From contig CALXSJ010000004.1 of NCBI GenBank assembly GCA_944391115.1, positions 37,957-101,956 on the forward strand: a DNA stretch of 64,000 bases. The letters are read 5' to 3'. This DNA comes from an uncultured Victivallales bacterium (GTDB lineage: Bacteria > Verrucomicrobiota > Lentisphaeria > Victivallales > UBA1829). Shown piece after piece: positions 52,753-62,422 of this stretch. The stretch's first letter is position 1; every line of letters begins with the position of its first letter. The notes beneath the pieces were generated by a model. The model worked only from the letters and a program-made list of their open reading frames with translations. It had not been told where the DNA came from and searched no databases. Made by a program: the position numbers and the translations under genes.

Positions 52753-53628
52753 ATGACTCCTCTGACACACTGTTACGCCTGGCCTGACAGCCGGGAGGCG
52801 CGCAGGAATGCCATGCGCGAATTTGCCGACGCGGGAGCACAGCACCTCGTCCTGACCAGCCGCCTGCTCGGAGAAGGACTGAAATCCACCGGTTTCCTGA
52901 TGGAATTTCAATCCGACCTGAACGGATTCGGACTGGATTTCGTCGATGCGCACGCCCTGTTGGGAACCTGGGAAGATCCCGGAATGCCGCTGGAACAATG
53001 GCATGAAACAGTGGTGCTCCGCCACCGCGCCTCCATCCGCCTCTGCGCCGCGTTCGGCGTGGGAACGATCACATTTCACACGGGGAACACGTTCAACAGC
53101 ATATTCGGGAAACAACTGACTCTGGAGAACTACTTCCGGATGCTGATCCGCTCCCTGGAGGAGCTGCTGCCGGACGCGGAGAAACATGGCGTGATTCTGG
53201 CTCTGGAAAATCAATGGACGCCTCTGAACCACAGCAGGCAGCTCCTGCGCGCAATGGAGCATTTCCGCTCGAACCATCTCGGATTGTGCTACGACTCCGG
53301 ACATGGAAACCTGACGGAAAAGGGGGCATCCTTCCCCGGACGCTCCTGTGTTCCGCCGATCTGGGACGATCTCGGCATTCCGGTGGAATGGGAGGAAAAT
53401 CTGATCGAAAAATTCAGTCCTTATCTGGTAAACTGCCATCTGCACGACAACAACGGCATGGAGGATCAGCACAAACTTCCGGGTGACGGCAATGTGGACT
53501 GGACGCGCATCCTTGCTGTTCTGCGGCATTCTCCCCGCCTGCAGTGCATCCAGAACGAGGCGCACGGCTCCGTCGGAGAAATGTGCCGGAAATTCGCGGA
53601 GCTCACGAAAGGAATGCTGCGGAAATGA
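52753..53628 (+). CDS. Sugar phosphate isomerase/epimerase-like TIM barrel protein
   Basis: A 291-residue protein of the xylose-isomerase-like TIM barrel (AP_endonuc_2) superfamily. Metal-ligand type residues are visible at strand ends: ITFHTGN (His), VILALENQW (Glu), GLCYDSGHGN (Asp and His), VNCHLHDNNG (His and Asp) and CIQNEAHG (Glu). Members isomerise or epimerise sugars and inositols; the substrate is not determinable. ATG 52753 has GGAGAACCGG upstream; the in-frame extension is rejected. The next gene overlaps by four bases (ATGA) and encodes its regulator. Confidence 0.88.
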   Translation: MTPLTHCYAWPDSREARRNAMREFADAGAQHLVLTSRLLGEGLKSTGFLMEFQSDLNGFGLDFVDAHALLGTWEDPGMPLEQWHETVVLRHRASIRLCAAFGVGTITFHTGNTFNSIFGKQLTLENYFRMLIRSLEELLPDAEKHGVILALENQWTPLNHSRQLLRAMEHFRSNHLGLCYDSGHGNLTEKGASFPGRSCVPPIWDDLGIPVEWEENLIEKFSPYLVNCHLHDNNGMEDQHKLPGDGNVDWTRILAVLRHSPRLQCIQNEAHGSVGEMCRKFAELTKGMLRK

Positions 53629-54671
53629 ATCGGGGAAAACCGGAAAAATACATTGCCCTGGCCGGGGAGATTCAGCGGCTCATGCAGGAACTGGGACTGA
53701 AATCGGGCGACTGTCTGCCCTCGGAGCGCAAGCTTGCCGAACATTTCCGGTGCAATCATATCACGGTGCGCAAATCCCTGCGTCTGCTGGCCCAGAAGAA
53801 CATCATCCATACGGTCGCAAGCAAAGGGAATTTCGCCGGCGCGGCCCCGCTCCAGCGCGGACGTTCCAACCTGATCGGCTTCCTGTTCCCGGATGACGAG
53901 ATTTTCTACTATAAGATCTTTTCCGCCGTGGAGAAGATGATCGCCTCGAACAAAATGCATCCTGTCGTGCACCTGACCGGCGGTTCGGAGTTCAAGGAGG
54001 CCGAGCTGCTTGACTACTGTGAAAAAGCCGGATTCCTGGCGCTGATCGCGGTTCCGAACCGTCTCTGCGCGGAGCATTACCAGCGCATGACGCTTCCCGT
54101 GCTCTTCTTCGACGTCCCGATGGAGGGACTGGACATTCCGCAGATTGTGACAGACGACTATTCCGGCGCCTTTTCCGCCACGGAACACCTGATCGGATAC
54201 GGACACCGGAGAATCGCGCACATCGGAAGCGAATACGATTTCACCGGGGAACAGCGACTGAACGGATTTCTGGACGCGCTGGCGAAAAACCGGATCCGGA
54301 ATGACAGGGATCTGGTCAAAATGCGCTATCCGAGCAGGGAATGGGGCTACTACGCCGCACGGAAACTCTTCAGAGGAGAAAAAGCGCCGACCGCCGTTTT
54401 CTGTTCCAACGACACGATCGCCTCCGGCGTGATGAACTACTGCGCGCAGAACGGGATCAAGGTCCCGCAGGAGCTTTCCGTCGTCGGATTCGGCAACACG
54501 CTCACCTCCGAGGATCTGAATTTGAGCAGCGTCAGCCAGAACAGTGAAAAAATCGTGAGTTCGCTCTGCGGGAATCTGAATCTGGTGCTCCGCGGAGAGA
54601 CGCCTCCGCCGAAAATCATCATTCCGACCTCGTTCATCTCCCGCGGGACGGTCGCGGTTCCGCGCCGGTGA
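53625..54671 (+). CDS. GntR-type DNA-binding domain fused to a LacI-type ligand-binding domain
   Basis: A 348-residue regulator. Residues about 5-68 form a GntR winged helix (GDCLPSERKLAEHFRCNHITVRKSLRLLAQKNII). Residues about 80-340 form a periplasmic-binding-protein-type sensor as in LacI (SNLIGFLFPDDEIFYY, TDDYSGAFSATEHLIGYGHRRIAHIG, PTAVFCSNDTIASGVM, LSVVGFGN). This GntR-LacI chimera is known for regulators of AraR type. It probably senses a sugar and controls the operon and perhaps the divergent M24 gene. It overlaps the isomerase-like gene by four bases. Confidence 0.93.
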   Translation: MNRGKPEKYIALAGEIQRLMQELGLKSGDCLPSERKLAEHFRCNHITVRKSLRLLAQKNIIHTVASKGNFAGAAPLQRGRSNLIGFLFPDDEIFYYKIFSAVEKMIASNKMHPVVHLTGGSEFKEAELLDYCEKAGFLALIAVPNRLCAEHYQRMTLPVLFFDVPMEGLDIPQIVTDDYSGAFSATEHLIGYGHRRIAHIGSEYDFTGEQRLNGFLDALAKNRIRNDRDLVKMRYPSREWGYYAARKLFRGEKAPTAVFCSNDTIASGVMNYCAQNGIKVPQELSVVGFGNTLTSEDLNLSSVSQNSEKIVSSLCGNLNLVLRGETPPPKIIIPTSFISRGTVAVPRR

Positions 54672-54684
54672 CTGCGCCGCGCAG

Positions 54685-55629
54685 TCAGCTCCGGACAAGT
54701 TCGAGTCCCGCGTCCGCTATCATCCGCGCGTCCTCTTCCGGCGTCCGTCCCGGCGTGACCAGATAGCCGCCGGTCATGAATGCATCGGCTCCGGCATGGA
54801 AGATCCACGACTGGAAGGAACGCATGTTGCGTTCGCGTCCGCCGCAGACCCGGATGGAGGTTTCCGGCATCATAAGACGCGCAACGGCGAGAATCCGCAT
54901 GCAGTCCTGCGGCGTGAGATTGTCCGCGTTTTCGAGAAGCGTACCCGGAATCGGCGTGAGGAAATTGACCGGAACGGAATCGACTTCAAGCGAGCGGATC
55001 GTTTCCAGAAGCTCGACGCGCTGCTCCAGACTCTCCCCGATGCCGAAAATCCCGCCGGAACAGACCGACAGCCCGACCTTCTTCGCGGCCTTCACTGCGT
55101 CAAGCTGACTCTGGAAGGAGCGCGTCGTGCAGACCACTGGAAAATAACTCGGCGCGGCTTCCAGATTGTGATGGAAGCGGTCGAGTCCCGCATTTTTGAG
55201 TTCCGACAGGACCTCCTCGTCGAGAATGCCGAGCGAGGCGCAGGGCCTGATCCGGAGTTTCGACGCGATTCTGGAGACGGCCTCGCAGAGCGTGTCGAGT
55301 TCCGGCCCCTTGCAGACCTTGCGGCCGGCGGTCACAATTCCATAGCGGAACGCGCCGTGTTTTTCCGCCGCTTCCGCCGCCTTGAAAATCTCGTCCGCGG
55401 AAAGCATCGGCCAGGTCCGGATCGGAGCGCGGGATCGCGCGGACTGGGCGCAGAACGCGCAGTTTTCCGTGCAGTTCCCGCACCGGGCGTTCACAATGGA
55501 ACAGGTCCGGATCTTTTTTCCCGCATATGCCTCGCGCGCCTCCGTCGCCCGTTTCAGAAGTTCCATCAGACCGGTCTGCGACGTATCCTTCAACAGCGCG
55601 AGCGCCTCTTCCGTATCAATGCCTTTCAA
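54685..55629 (-). CDS. bioB: Biotin synthase
   Basis: A 314-residue radical SAM enzyme that inserts sulfur into dethiobiotin. The motif GNCTENCAFCAQS holds the SAM cluster cysteines; the second cluster ligands are in RPCASLG, SVCSGG and IRVCGGRERN (Arg as last ligand). HHNLEAAPSYFP and VPVNFLTPIPGT are family signatures. Full length. Its start overlaps the stop of the YgiQ-type gene by four bases. No other biotin gene lies in the window. Confidence 0.97.
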   Translation of the reverse strand: MKGIDTEEALALLKDTSQTGLMELLKRATEAREAYAGKKIRTCSIVNARCGNCTENCAFCAQSARSRAPIRTWPMLSADEIFKAAEAAEKHGAFRYGIVTAGRKVCKGPELDTLCEAVSRIASKLRIRPCASLGILDEEVLSELKNAGLDRFHHNLEAAPSYFPVVCTTRSFQSQLDAVKAAKKVGLSVCSGGIFGIGESLEQRVELLETIRSLEVDSVPVNFLTPIPGTLLENADNLTPQDCMRILAVARLMMPETSIRVCGGRERNMRSFQSWIFHAGADAFMTGGYLVTPGRTPEEDARMIADAGLELVRS

Positions 55630-57458
55630 TGTCTTTTCTCCTTGTTTGAGGATCCTTTCGATCCGTATCCGTGTTTTCCCCCGTTGTGAAATCTTTCATG
55701 CGGCCGGAACGGTTCCGCACCGTTTTTCCCGATCCGTTCTCCGGCAAAATTGCGGCATCCGTCGCGCCGGTGCTTGAGCATCGCAAGCTGCGTGCGCCGC
55801 TCCCGGAGGCCCCGGTTCACCTCGATGACTTCCCCGTCCGGCGTTTTTCCGGAATAATACATCGCCGCCCCCATCGTGAGCGGAAGCGGAATATAGTCCT
55901 GCGCCTGTTCCAGACTCCAGTTGTGCGAAGCGAGAAAGTCGTCCACCACCTTCATCTCCTCCTCCGTGCAGCCGGGGAAATTCGAGATGAACAGCGGAAT
56001 CAGATACTGCTCCTTCCCGCATTCGCGGCTGACACGTTCGAAGATCCGCATGAACTCCTCCAGCTCCTCCGGCCGGCCTTTCCGCATCAGGGCAAGAACG
56101 CGTCTGTGAAGATGCTCGGGCGCAACTTTCATGTGCCCGGAAACATGATGCCGGATGATCTCGGCGGTCAGCTCCGGCTGCATCAGCGCAAGATCGAGCC
56201 GGATCCCGGAATTGATGAAAACGTGTTTCACGCCCTCCTCGCGCCGCAGCCGGCGCAGAAGGCGGATCAGCGGCTGCTCGTCGGCGACATAGTTCGGACA
56301 GTGGTTCGGGAACATGCAGCTTGAGCGGCGGCATTTTTTACAGAGTTCGGGATTCGCCGGATGGTGGCCGTAGGAGTTGCCCGCGGGACCGCCGACATCA
56401 CTGATCGTACCGCGGAAGAACTTCTGTTTCTTCAGACGCTCGACGCTGCGCAGGATCGACTCCTGCGAGCGGGAGATCACATGCCGCCCCTGATGAGACA
56501 CGAGTCCGCAGAAAGCGCATCCGCCGGGACACCCCCGCACGGCCGGAATGGAGTCGCGGACCGTTTCAAACGCGGGAATCCGCTCCTTGTAGGACGGATG
56601 CGGCCTCCATGCGTAGGGAAATTCACAGACGCGGTCGAATTCGGCGGATGACATCGGCGGCTGCGGCGGTTCAACGAGCAGATAACGGCCGCTGTAATCC
56701 TGAAGGAGCCGCTTGCCGCACCAGGCGTTCATCTCGCGTTCGATAATGATCATTTCCCGCATCATCGCATCTTTATCGCTCTTCATCTCTTCAAAGGAGG
56801 GCAGAAGAACGCAGGAATCGTCAATGCTGAATTCGGCGGACGCTTTTCCGGTAAGAAAACGGACAGTTCCCGGAATGCCGTCAAGCGGCTCGCCGCGTTC
56901 GATCCGGTGAAAAACCTCCGGCGTGGAAAGTTCGCCCTGGCCGTAGATCAGAATGTCCGCCTTGGAATCGACGAGCACCCCGGGACGGACCTTGTCCTGC
57001 CAGTAGTCGTAATGGGCGACGCGGCGCATGCTCGCCTCCATGCCGCCGAGCACGGTCGGAATGCCGGGAAACGCCGCTTTGCAGAGCTGCGTGTAGACGA
57101 CCGACGCCATCGGGGGCTTGAGGCCTGTGCGTCCGCCGGGGGAATAGATGTCCTCGCGCCGGAAACGCCGGCCGACCGTGTAGATGCAGAGCATCGAATC
57201 CATGTTTCCTGCGGAAATCGCGCAGGCAAGACGGGGACGGCCCATGACTTTCAGAGAATCGGGATTTTTCCAGTCGGGCTGTGCGACGATGCCGACGCGC
57301 CAGCCCTCCGCCAGAAGCAGACGGCCGATCAGCGCCATGGCGAAGGAGGGGTGATCCACATAGGCATCGCCGGTCACCAGCAGGATGTCGAGCTCCTTCC
57401 AGCCGAGGCGGTCCATCTCCGCGCGGCTCATCGGAATGAATTCCGGTTCATATTTCAT
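55626..57458 (-). CDS. YgiQ-family radical SAM protein
   Basis: A 610-residue protein. The N-terminal region (DILLVTGDAYVDHPSFAMALIGRLL) is the B12-binding-like start of YgiQ proteins, followed by GGMEASMRRVAHYDYWQD. The SAM cluster motif RGCPGGCAFCG lies near residue 320, and ELCKKCRRSSCMFPNHCPNC-like cysteines follow near 385. This length and order match YgiQ, a widespread family of unknown reaction. The C-terminus is basic and disordered. ATG 57458 has CAGGAG upstream. It is coupled to bioB by a four-base overlap. The hairpin-repeat copy B lies directly upstream. Confidence 0.95.
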   Translation of the reverse strand: MKYEPEFIPMSRAEMDRLGWKELDILLVTGDAYVDHPSFAMALIGRLLLAEGWRVGIVAQPDWKNPDSLKVMGRPRLACAISAGNMDSMLCIYTVGRRFRREDIYSPGGRTGLKPPMASVVYTQLCKAAFPGIPTVLGGMEASMRRVAHYDYWQDKVRPGVLVDSKADILIYGQGELSTPEVFHRIERGEPLDGIPGTVRFLTGKASAEFSIDDSCVLLPSFEEMKSDKDAMMREMIIIEREMNAWCGKRLLQDYSGRYLLVEPPQPPMSSAEFDRVCEFPYAWRPHPSYKERIPAFETVRDSIPAVRGCPGGCAFCGLVSHQGRHVISRSQESILRSVERLKKQKFFRGTISDVGGPAGNSYGHHPANPELCKKCRRSSCMFPNHCPNYVADEQPLIRLLRRLRREEGVKHVFINSGIRLDLALMQPELTAEIIRHHVSGHMKVAPEHLHRRVLALMRKGRPEELEEFMRIFERVSRECGKEQYLIPLFISNFPGCTEEEMKVVDDFLASHNWSLEQAQDYIPLPLTMGAAMYYSGKTPDGEVIEVNRGLRERRTQLAMLKHRRDGCRNFAGERIGKNGAEPFRPHERFHNGGKHGYGSKGSSNKEKRH

Positions 57459-57518
57459 TGTTTCAGACTCCTGTTTCCAAACCCGGTAATGTACACCCGA
57501 AACCGCCAACTATCAAAC

Positions 57519-57990
57519 GGAAAAATGCGCATGCATTTTTCTCGGGGTCAAGGGTCGCTGACCCTTGTCGAGGTCCAGCGCCGAAACGCTGGTCGCGCGG
57601 AGCGCGAAATCCCCGCCCGGAGCGGTTCAAACCGCTCAGTGACGAGAACTTTTCCACAGGAAAAGTTCGAGAGCTCCGGGCGTATTCATTGAGACGGAAG
57701 AATGCGTGAGCATTCTTCCGTCTCTTCAACAGTAATAAACCACAGGAGCTTCGGACATATCCAACAAATTACACGCTGTAACGGCGGCTCTCGAAGCTTC
57801 GCTTCTTGTCCTTGAACAGGTGGACCCGCCGCCGGCGGGGAGATTTCGCCTCCGGCGACCAGCTTACGCAGCTGGACCGCGGCAGGACTGAAAGGAAAGC
57901 ACGATTCAAAATTGCTGTCGCAATTTTTTTTAACTGCGCCGCTTCACACGCTGAATTTGTTTCGCCTCCGGCGACCAGCTTGGCATATAC
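57519..57990. repeat. Composite hairpin repeat, copy B (reverse orientation)
   Basis: The same hairpin series as at 3161-3865, reversed: GAAAAATGC/GCATTTTTC, AAGGGTC/GACCCTT, CAGCG/CGCTG, GAGCGGTT/AACCGCTC, GAACTTTTC/GAAAAGTTC, GAAGAATGC/GCATTCTTC, GAAGC/GCTTC, CCAGCTT/CAGCTGG and a final ATTGC/GCAAT. It fills the gap between the YgiQ start and the end of the RND gene. A second short fragment (CGCCTCCGGCGACCAGCTT) is repeated at its right end. No gene is seen here. Confidence 0.88.
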
Positions 57991-57997
57991 AAGGCAC

Positions 57998-60900
57998 TTA
58001 CAGGTCCCTGCGCGGGGCAATGCGGTAGAACATCGTGTAAAGGACGGGAACGACGATCAACGTCAGAACGCAGGCAAAGGTGAGCCCGAACATGATCGTT
58101 ACCGCCATTGCGACAAAAAATGCGTCGAAAATGAGGGGAAGCATGCCGAGCACCGTAGTGAACGCCGCCATCGCAACGGGACGCATCCGGCTGACAGCTG
58201 ATTCGACAATCGCATCGAACGGATCACCTCCGCTTCGCAGGCGCGTGTTGATCTCGTCAATGAGGATGATTGCATTTTTGATGAGCATCCCGGAAAGACT
58301 CAGGAATCCGAGCAGCGCCATGAAGCCGAACGGCTGCCCGGTCAGAAGCAGTCCGCAGGAAACGCCCACGATCGCCAGCGGAACCGTCAGCCAGATGACA
58401 AGGGACTGCCTGATGGAATTGAACAGAAAAAGCAGGATCAGCACCATGATGACGACAAAGGGAGGCAGCTTCGAAAATACGCCGTCGGACGCCTTCATGG
58501 AATCCTCGTATTCTCCGCCCCATTCCAGTCTGCATCCGGGAGGCAGAGGAATTGCCTCAATCTTCGGACGGAGCTCGTTGAAAAGGGTGCTGGAAAGTCC
58601 CTTGACGGGATCGCATTTGACAGTGATTGTGGGAATCCGGTTGCGCTGCACAAGAATCGGATTCTCCCAGACGATGTCGGTCCGGTCAAAAATCTGGGTA
58701 AGCGGAATCATTTTTTTCGCATTCGGACTCCAGATCATAATGCTTCTGAAATGTTCGATGGAACGGAGCTTCTCGTCGGCACGCGCAATAATCGGGATCA
58801 GTTCGTCGCCGTCGCGGAAGGTGCCGACAGGGAGTCCCTCGAAGTTTTCCCGGATTGCGTCGGACGCCTCCTGTTCACTGATTCCCGCACGGCTCGCGCG
58901 CGGTTCGGAGAAGACCGGACGGATCACTTTCATGGGATCGCGCCAGTCGGTATAGATCGCCCGCGCATTCGGATTTTCGCGCATGATTCGCATGGCCTGC
59001 TCGGCGAGCGGACGCAGCTGGGCGGGATCATTGGAGCTGAAACGCGCCTGAATCGCGCCGTTCGCACCGGGTCCGAGCCGGAACTGGTAGGGAATCACGC
59101 TGATGTCAGGGAAATGAGTCTGGCTGTATGCGTGAACACGATCAATCAGCGAAGGAATTTTCCGCCAGTCCTTCACGCTGACAAGCAGCTGCCCGAATCC
59201 GGTATCGGGCTCCTCGGGCGCATAGGTGAGAAGGAAGCGCAGCGCGCCGCCGCCGATGAAACGGCTGACATCCGTGACGCCGGGAAGGGTTTTGACATAT
59301 GTCTCGACGGCGGCGGTCCGTTCATTCGTGGACGCAATGTTCACGCCGTAAGGCAGACGCACGTCGATCAGGAACTGGGGACGGGTGGAAGCGGGAAAGA
59401 AATTCTTGTCCACATAACGGAACGCCCAGATGCTCACGGCGAGAAGCGCCGCCATCAGGACGACGGTCGCAATCCGGTGGGAAAGTGCAAACACCAGCAG
59501 TCTGCGATAAGCCCGGAAAAGCGGCCTGTCATACGGGTCGGAAACTCTGCCGTCCGCGCCGGACGGCGCTTTCCGGAATGCGCGGCAGCAGAGAAGCGGC
59601 GTAATCGTGACGGCCGCGATCCAGCTCAGTGCGAGCGCAATCAGAAGCACGTAAAAGAGCGAACCGCAGAATTCCCCTGTGCTGTCCTCGGAAAGTCCGA
59701 TCGCTCCGAATGCTGTCACGGCAATCGCCGTCGCGCCGAGCAGCGGCCACATGGTCTGACCGACAACTTCGCGCGCGGCACGGAGTTTGTCATCGCCGCG
59801 CCGGATCCGGATCATCATGCCCTCGGTAATGACAATCGCATTGTCCACGAGCATCCCGAGCGCGATAATCAGCGCGCCGAGGGAAACGCGCTGAAGCGCA
59901 ATCTGGAAGGCATTCATTACAAAAAGTGTCCCACAAATCGTCAGAAAAAGCACGAATCCGATCAGAAGCCCGCTCCTGAATCCCATGAAAATCAGGAGGA
60001 CGACAATCACAATCGCCACGGCCTCGGCCAGATTCTCCACAAACCCGCGGACCGCCCGGGAAACGGAATCCGACTGCATGGATATCGTATGAAGCTTCAT
60101 TTCGGCGGGAAACACCGGTGCGAGCTCCGCAAGTTTCTTCTGAATGGATTCGCCCATTTTCACGACATTCCCGCCGCTGACCGTGGAAATCCCGATTCCG
60201 ACCGCGGGCTCCCCGTTGAAGAACAGCATCTCCGGGGGCGGCTCCTTCTTCGACAGAGTGACTGTCGCCACATCGCCAAGCGTGATCAGACTGTCCGTCC
60301 TCCGGGAAATCACAATATGACGGATTGCCTCCGGGGTAATGCCGCCTGCATCCATTTTGATCGGCAGCCATTCACCGCCGATTCCGATCCACCCCTCGTC
60401 GGAAACGAGATTGCGCTCCTTGAGAATCTTGAAAATATCTTCCGGAGCAATGCCGAGGGATCCCATTTTCACCCGGTTGAGCGTCACATAAAGAGCTTCC
60501 GGCAGAACGCCGAACAGCTCGATTTTCTTGACGTCCCGCACAAAAAGCAGCTGTTTCTGAAGGTATTTGGCAAACTCGTGCAGCTGCACATGCGTGGCGC
60601 CCTTGCCGGTCAGAGCGTAAAACGCCCCGTAGACATCCCCGTAATCATCGATGACACGCGGTTCGGAGGCGCCCGGAGGAAGCTGGGCATGCGAATCGGC
60701 GATTTTGTTGCGCAATTCGTCCCAGATCTGAGGCAGCGACCTCCTGTCATATTTGTCCCGCATCTCAGCACGCACGATGGAGAGCCCGTAGGAGGATTTC
60801 GACTGAATCTCCTTGAGCTGCCCCATCTGCTGCACAGCCTCCTCGATTTTCGAGGTCACCTCCTGCGCGGTCTCCCGCGGCGACGCGCCCGGATAGGCGG

Positions 60901-61045
60901 TAATGATCTGCGCCTCCTTGATTGTGAATTCGGGATCCTCCAGACGCGGCAGCTGATAATAGGCAAGCACCCCCGCGACAATCACCAGAATCGTGACTGT
61001 CCAGGTTAGAAGCGGCTTCCGGATCGACCATTCTGCAATATTCAT
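57998..61045 (-). CDS. RND efflux pump permease (second system)
   Basis: A 1015-residue inner-membrane RND pump. The N-terminus MNIAEWSIRKPLLTW, the periplasmic segments and helix-4 motif GMLVDNAIVITEGMM are clear; here the pair usually written DD is Asp-Asn, as in several MexK-like and other non-HAE1 groups, leaving one acidic residue in the helix. Its stop adjoins the hairpin repeat. The adaptor gene lies 14 bases upstream. Substrate unknown. Confidence 0.95.
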   Translation of the reverse strand: MNIAEWSIRKPLLTWTVTILVIVAGVLAYYQLPRLEDPEFTIKEAQIITAYPGASPRETAQEVTSKIEEAVQQMGQLKEIQSKSSYGLSIVRAEMRDKYDRRSLPQIWDELRNKIADSHAQLPPGASEPRVIDDYGDVYGAFYALTGKGATHVQLHEFAKYLQKQLLFVRDVKKIELFGVLPEALYVTLNRVKMGSLGIAPEDIFKILKERNLVSDEGWIGIGGEWLPIKMDAGGITPEAIRHIVISRRTDSLITLGDVATVTLSKKEPPPEMLFFNGEPAVGIGISTVSGGNVVKMGESIQKKLAELAPVFPAEMKLHTISMQSDSVSRAVRGFVENLAEAVAIVIVVLLIFMGFRSGLLIGFVLFLTICGTLFVMNAFQIALQRVSLGALIIALGMLVDNAIVITEGMMIRIRRGDDKLRAAREVVGQTMWPLLGATAIAVTAFGAIGLSEDSTGEFCGSLFYVLLIALALSWIAAVTITPLLCCRAFRKAPSGADGRVSDPYDRPLFRAYRRLLVFALSHRIATVVLMAALLAVSIWAFRYVDKNFFPASTRPQFLIDVRLPYGVNIASTNERTAAVETYVKTLPGVTDVSRFIGGGALRFLLTYAPEEPDTGFGQLLVSVKDWRKIPSLIDRVHAYSQTHFPDISVIPYQFRLGPGANGAIQARFSSNDPAQLRPLAEQAMRIMRENPNARAIYTDWRDPMKVIRPVFSEPRASRAGISEQEASDAIRENFEGLPVGTFRDGDELIPIIARADEKLRSIEHFRSIMIWSPNAKKMIPLTQIFDRTDIVWENPILVQRNRIPTITVKCDPVKGLSSTLFNELRPKIEAIPLPPGCRLEWGGEYEDSMKASDGVFSKLPPFVVIMVLILLFLFNSIRQSLVIWLTVPLAIVGVSCGLLLTGQPFGFMALLGFLSLSGMLIKNAIILIDEINTRLRSGGDPFDAIVESAVSRMRPVAMAAFTTVLGMLPLIFDAFFVAMAVTIMFGLTFACVLTLIVVPVLYTMFYRIAPRRDL

Positions 61046-61059
61046 TCAAACGTCCCCCG

Positions 61060-62190
61060 TCAGTGTCCGAGCGTTTTCCGGCTGCCGGTTTCAGGCAGTT
61101 CCCGGACACGGTCTCCGTCATGAAGCACCATCACTCCGGAGGCGGCGATCATGTCCCCGGGTTTCAATTGCGGGGACGTGATGCTGATGACGGACTCATA
61201 GGCGGCCCCGGTTTTCACGGGAACGGCACGCACCCTTCCATCCGCGCCGATCAGCCACACGCAGCTTTCTCCGTCCTTCGTGAAAAGCGCGCCGAACGGC
61301 ACATCGAACATGGTGCGGTTGCGTTCCGCTTCGGTTCTGTGCTGAAGGTCGGGAACATAGACCGCCATTGTCATGCCGGGAAAGAGACGGATGTTTTTCA
61401 TGCCTGCAATCCGGAACGTGACACGGAATGTCTGAGTCACGGAATCGGCCTCCGTTGAGGTTTCCTTCAGCGAAAGCTTGAACCGCTGCCCGGGCAGCGC
61501 TGGAACAGTCCCGTAAAAACCGCCGTTTTCCTCGGCAAGACGGTTGACCTCGGTGATATTGTTGGGAATTCCGACGCTGAAATCCTTTTCCGGAACATCA
61601 ATCGACACTTGAAGCGCATCCAGATTCTGAAGGCGGATCAGCGGCTCGTTCGCCTTGATATGCTGGTAGGTATCGGCATAGGTCGTGGAGGTGACGCCGC
61701 TGAACGGGGCATAAATTTCAGAATAGCGCAGATCTTCGCGCGCATTGCGGAGCGCGGCCTCGCTCATGTCCAGATCACGTTTCTTTTTTTCATATTCAGT
61801 TGCAGCAACGACTTTTTTGCCGTAAAGAGTTTTATAGCGTTCGTAATCCTTGAGAGCCTCCTGGTATTTTGCTTCAGCGGAGTCCACCGCCGCCTGAAAT
61901 ACCGCGGGATCCAGCTTCGCCAGGAGATCGCCTTTTTTGAACCGCTTCCCGGAACCGGCGTTGAACTGAATCAAACGCCCGTCCACACGGAAGGACAGAT
62001 TCACCTGTTCCTCCGGGCGGATGATGCCGGGGAACATCCGGTAGCGTCCGAGCGGTCTCTGACTCAGCTTGTAGAAGCGCACGGGAAGAAATTTCTCCTC
62101 CTGCGCCGCGGATTCCTTTTTTTCACATCCTGTGAAACAAACGCAGAAAAGAACCGCAAAGAAAAGTGTAACCCGTATTTCGTGCCGCAT
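61060..62190 (-). CDS. RND efflux periplasmic adaptor lipoprotein (second system)
   Basis: A 376-residue membrane-fusion protein with a signal peptide ending in the lipobox CFTGC. It carries FRVDGRLIQFNAGSGKRFKKGDLLAKLDP (first lipoyl half), a coiled hairpin (about residues 85-160), IYAPFSGVTSTTYADTYQHIKANEP (second half), and barrel domains. ATG 62190 (MRHEIRVTLFF) follows GGGGG at good spacing; an in-frame extension upstream would run through the terminator and is rejected. It forms an operon with the permease. Confidence 0.93.
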   Translation of the reverse strand: MRHEIRVTLFFAVLFCVCFTGCEKKESAAQEEKFLPVRFYKLSQRPLGRYRMFPGIIRPEEQVNLSFRVDGRLIQFNAGSGKRFKKGDLLAKLDPAVFQAAVDSAEAKYQEALKDYERYKTLYGKKVVAATEYEKKKRDLDMSEAALRNAREDLRYSEIYAPFSGVTSTTYADTYQHIKANEPLIRLQNLDALQVSIDVPEKDFSVGIPNNITEVNRLAEENGGFYGTVPALPGQRFKLSLKETSTEADSVTQTFRVTFRIAGMKNIRLFPGMTMAVYVPDLQHRTEAERNRTMFDVPFGALFTKDGESCVWLIGADGRVRAVPVKTGAAYESVISITSPQLKPGDMIAASGVMVLHDGDRVRELPETGSRKTLGH

Positions 62191-62330
62191 CGTCCATCCC
62201 CCGTTCATCATGATCCGCGCCGCGTCAATGCGGCGGAGAATCCCGTTTTTCAAAATTGTCTGCTTCCGGGAAGAAACAATACCCGCCGGAAACGGAAAGT
62301 CAAGAAAAAAATTGAAAACTTTACAGGAAT

Positions 62331-62372
62331 AAAAAAAACGGAACAAACTGTCACAGTTTTGCTCCGTTTTTT
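62331..62372. terminator. Bidirectional rho-independent terminator
   Basis: AAAAAACGGAACAAACTGT pairs with ACAGTTTTGCTCCGTTTTTT with one mismatch and one bulge. On the minus strand it ends the EIIA-type transcript (stop 62423). Confidence 0.85.
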
Positions 62373-62422
62373 CAAATCCGGCACCTGCATTCCGCATGCC
62401 ACCGGCCCCAAACAGGGGGAAA

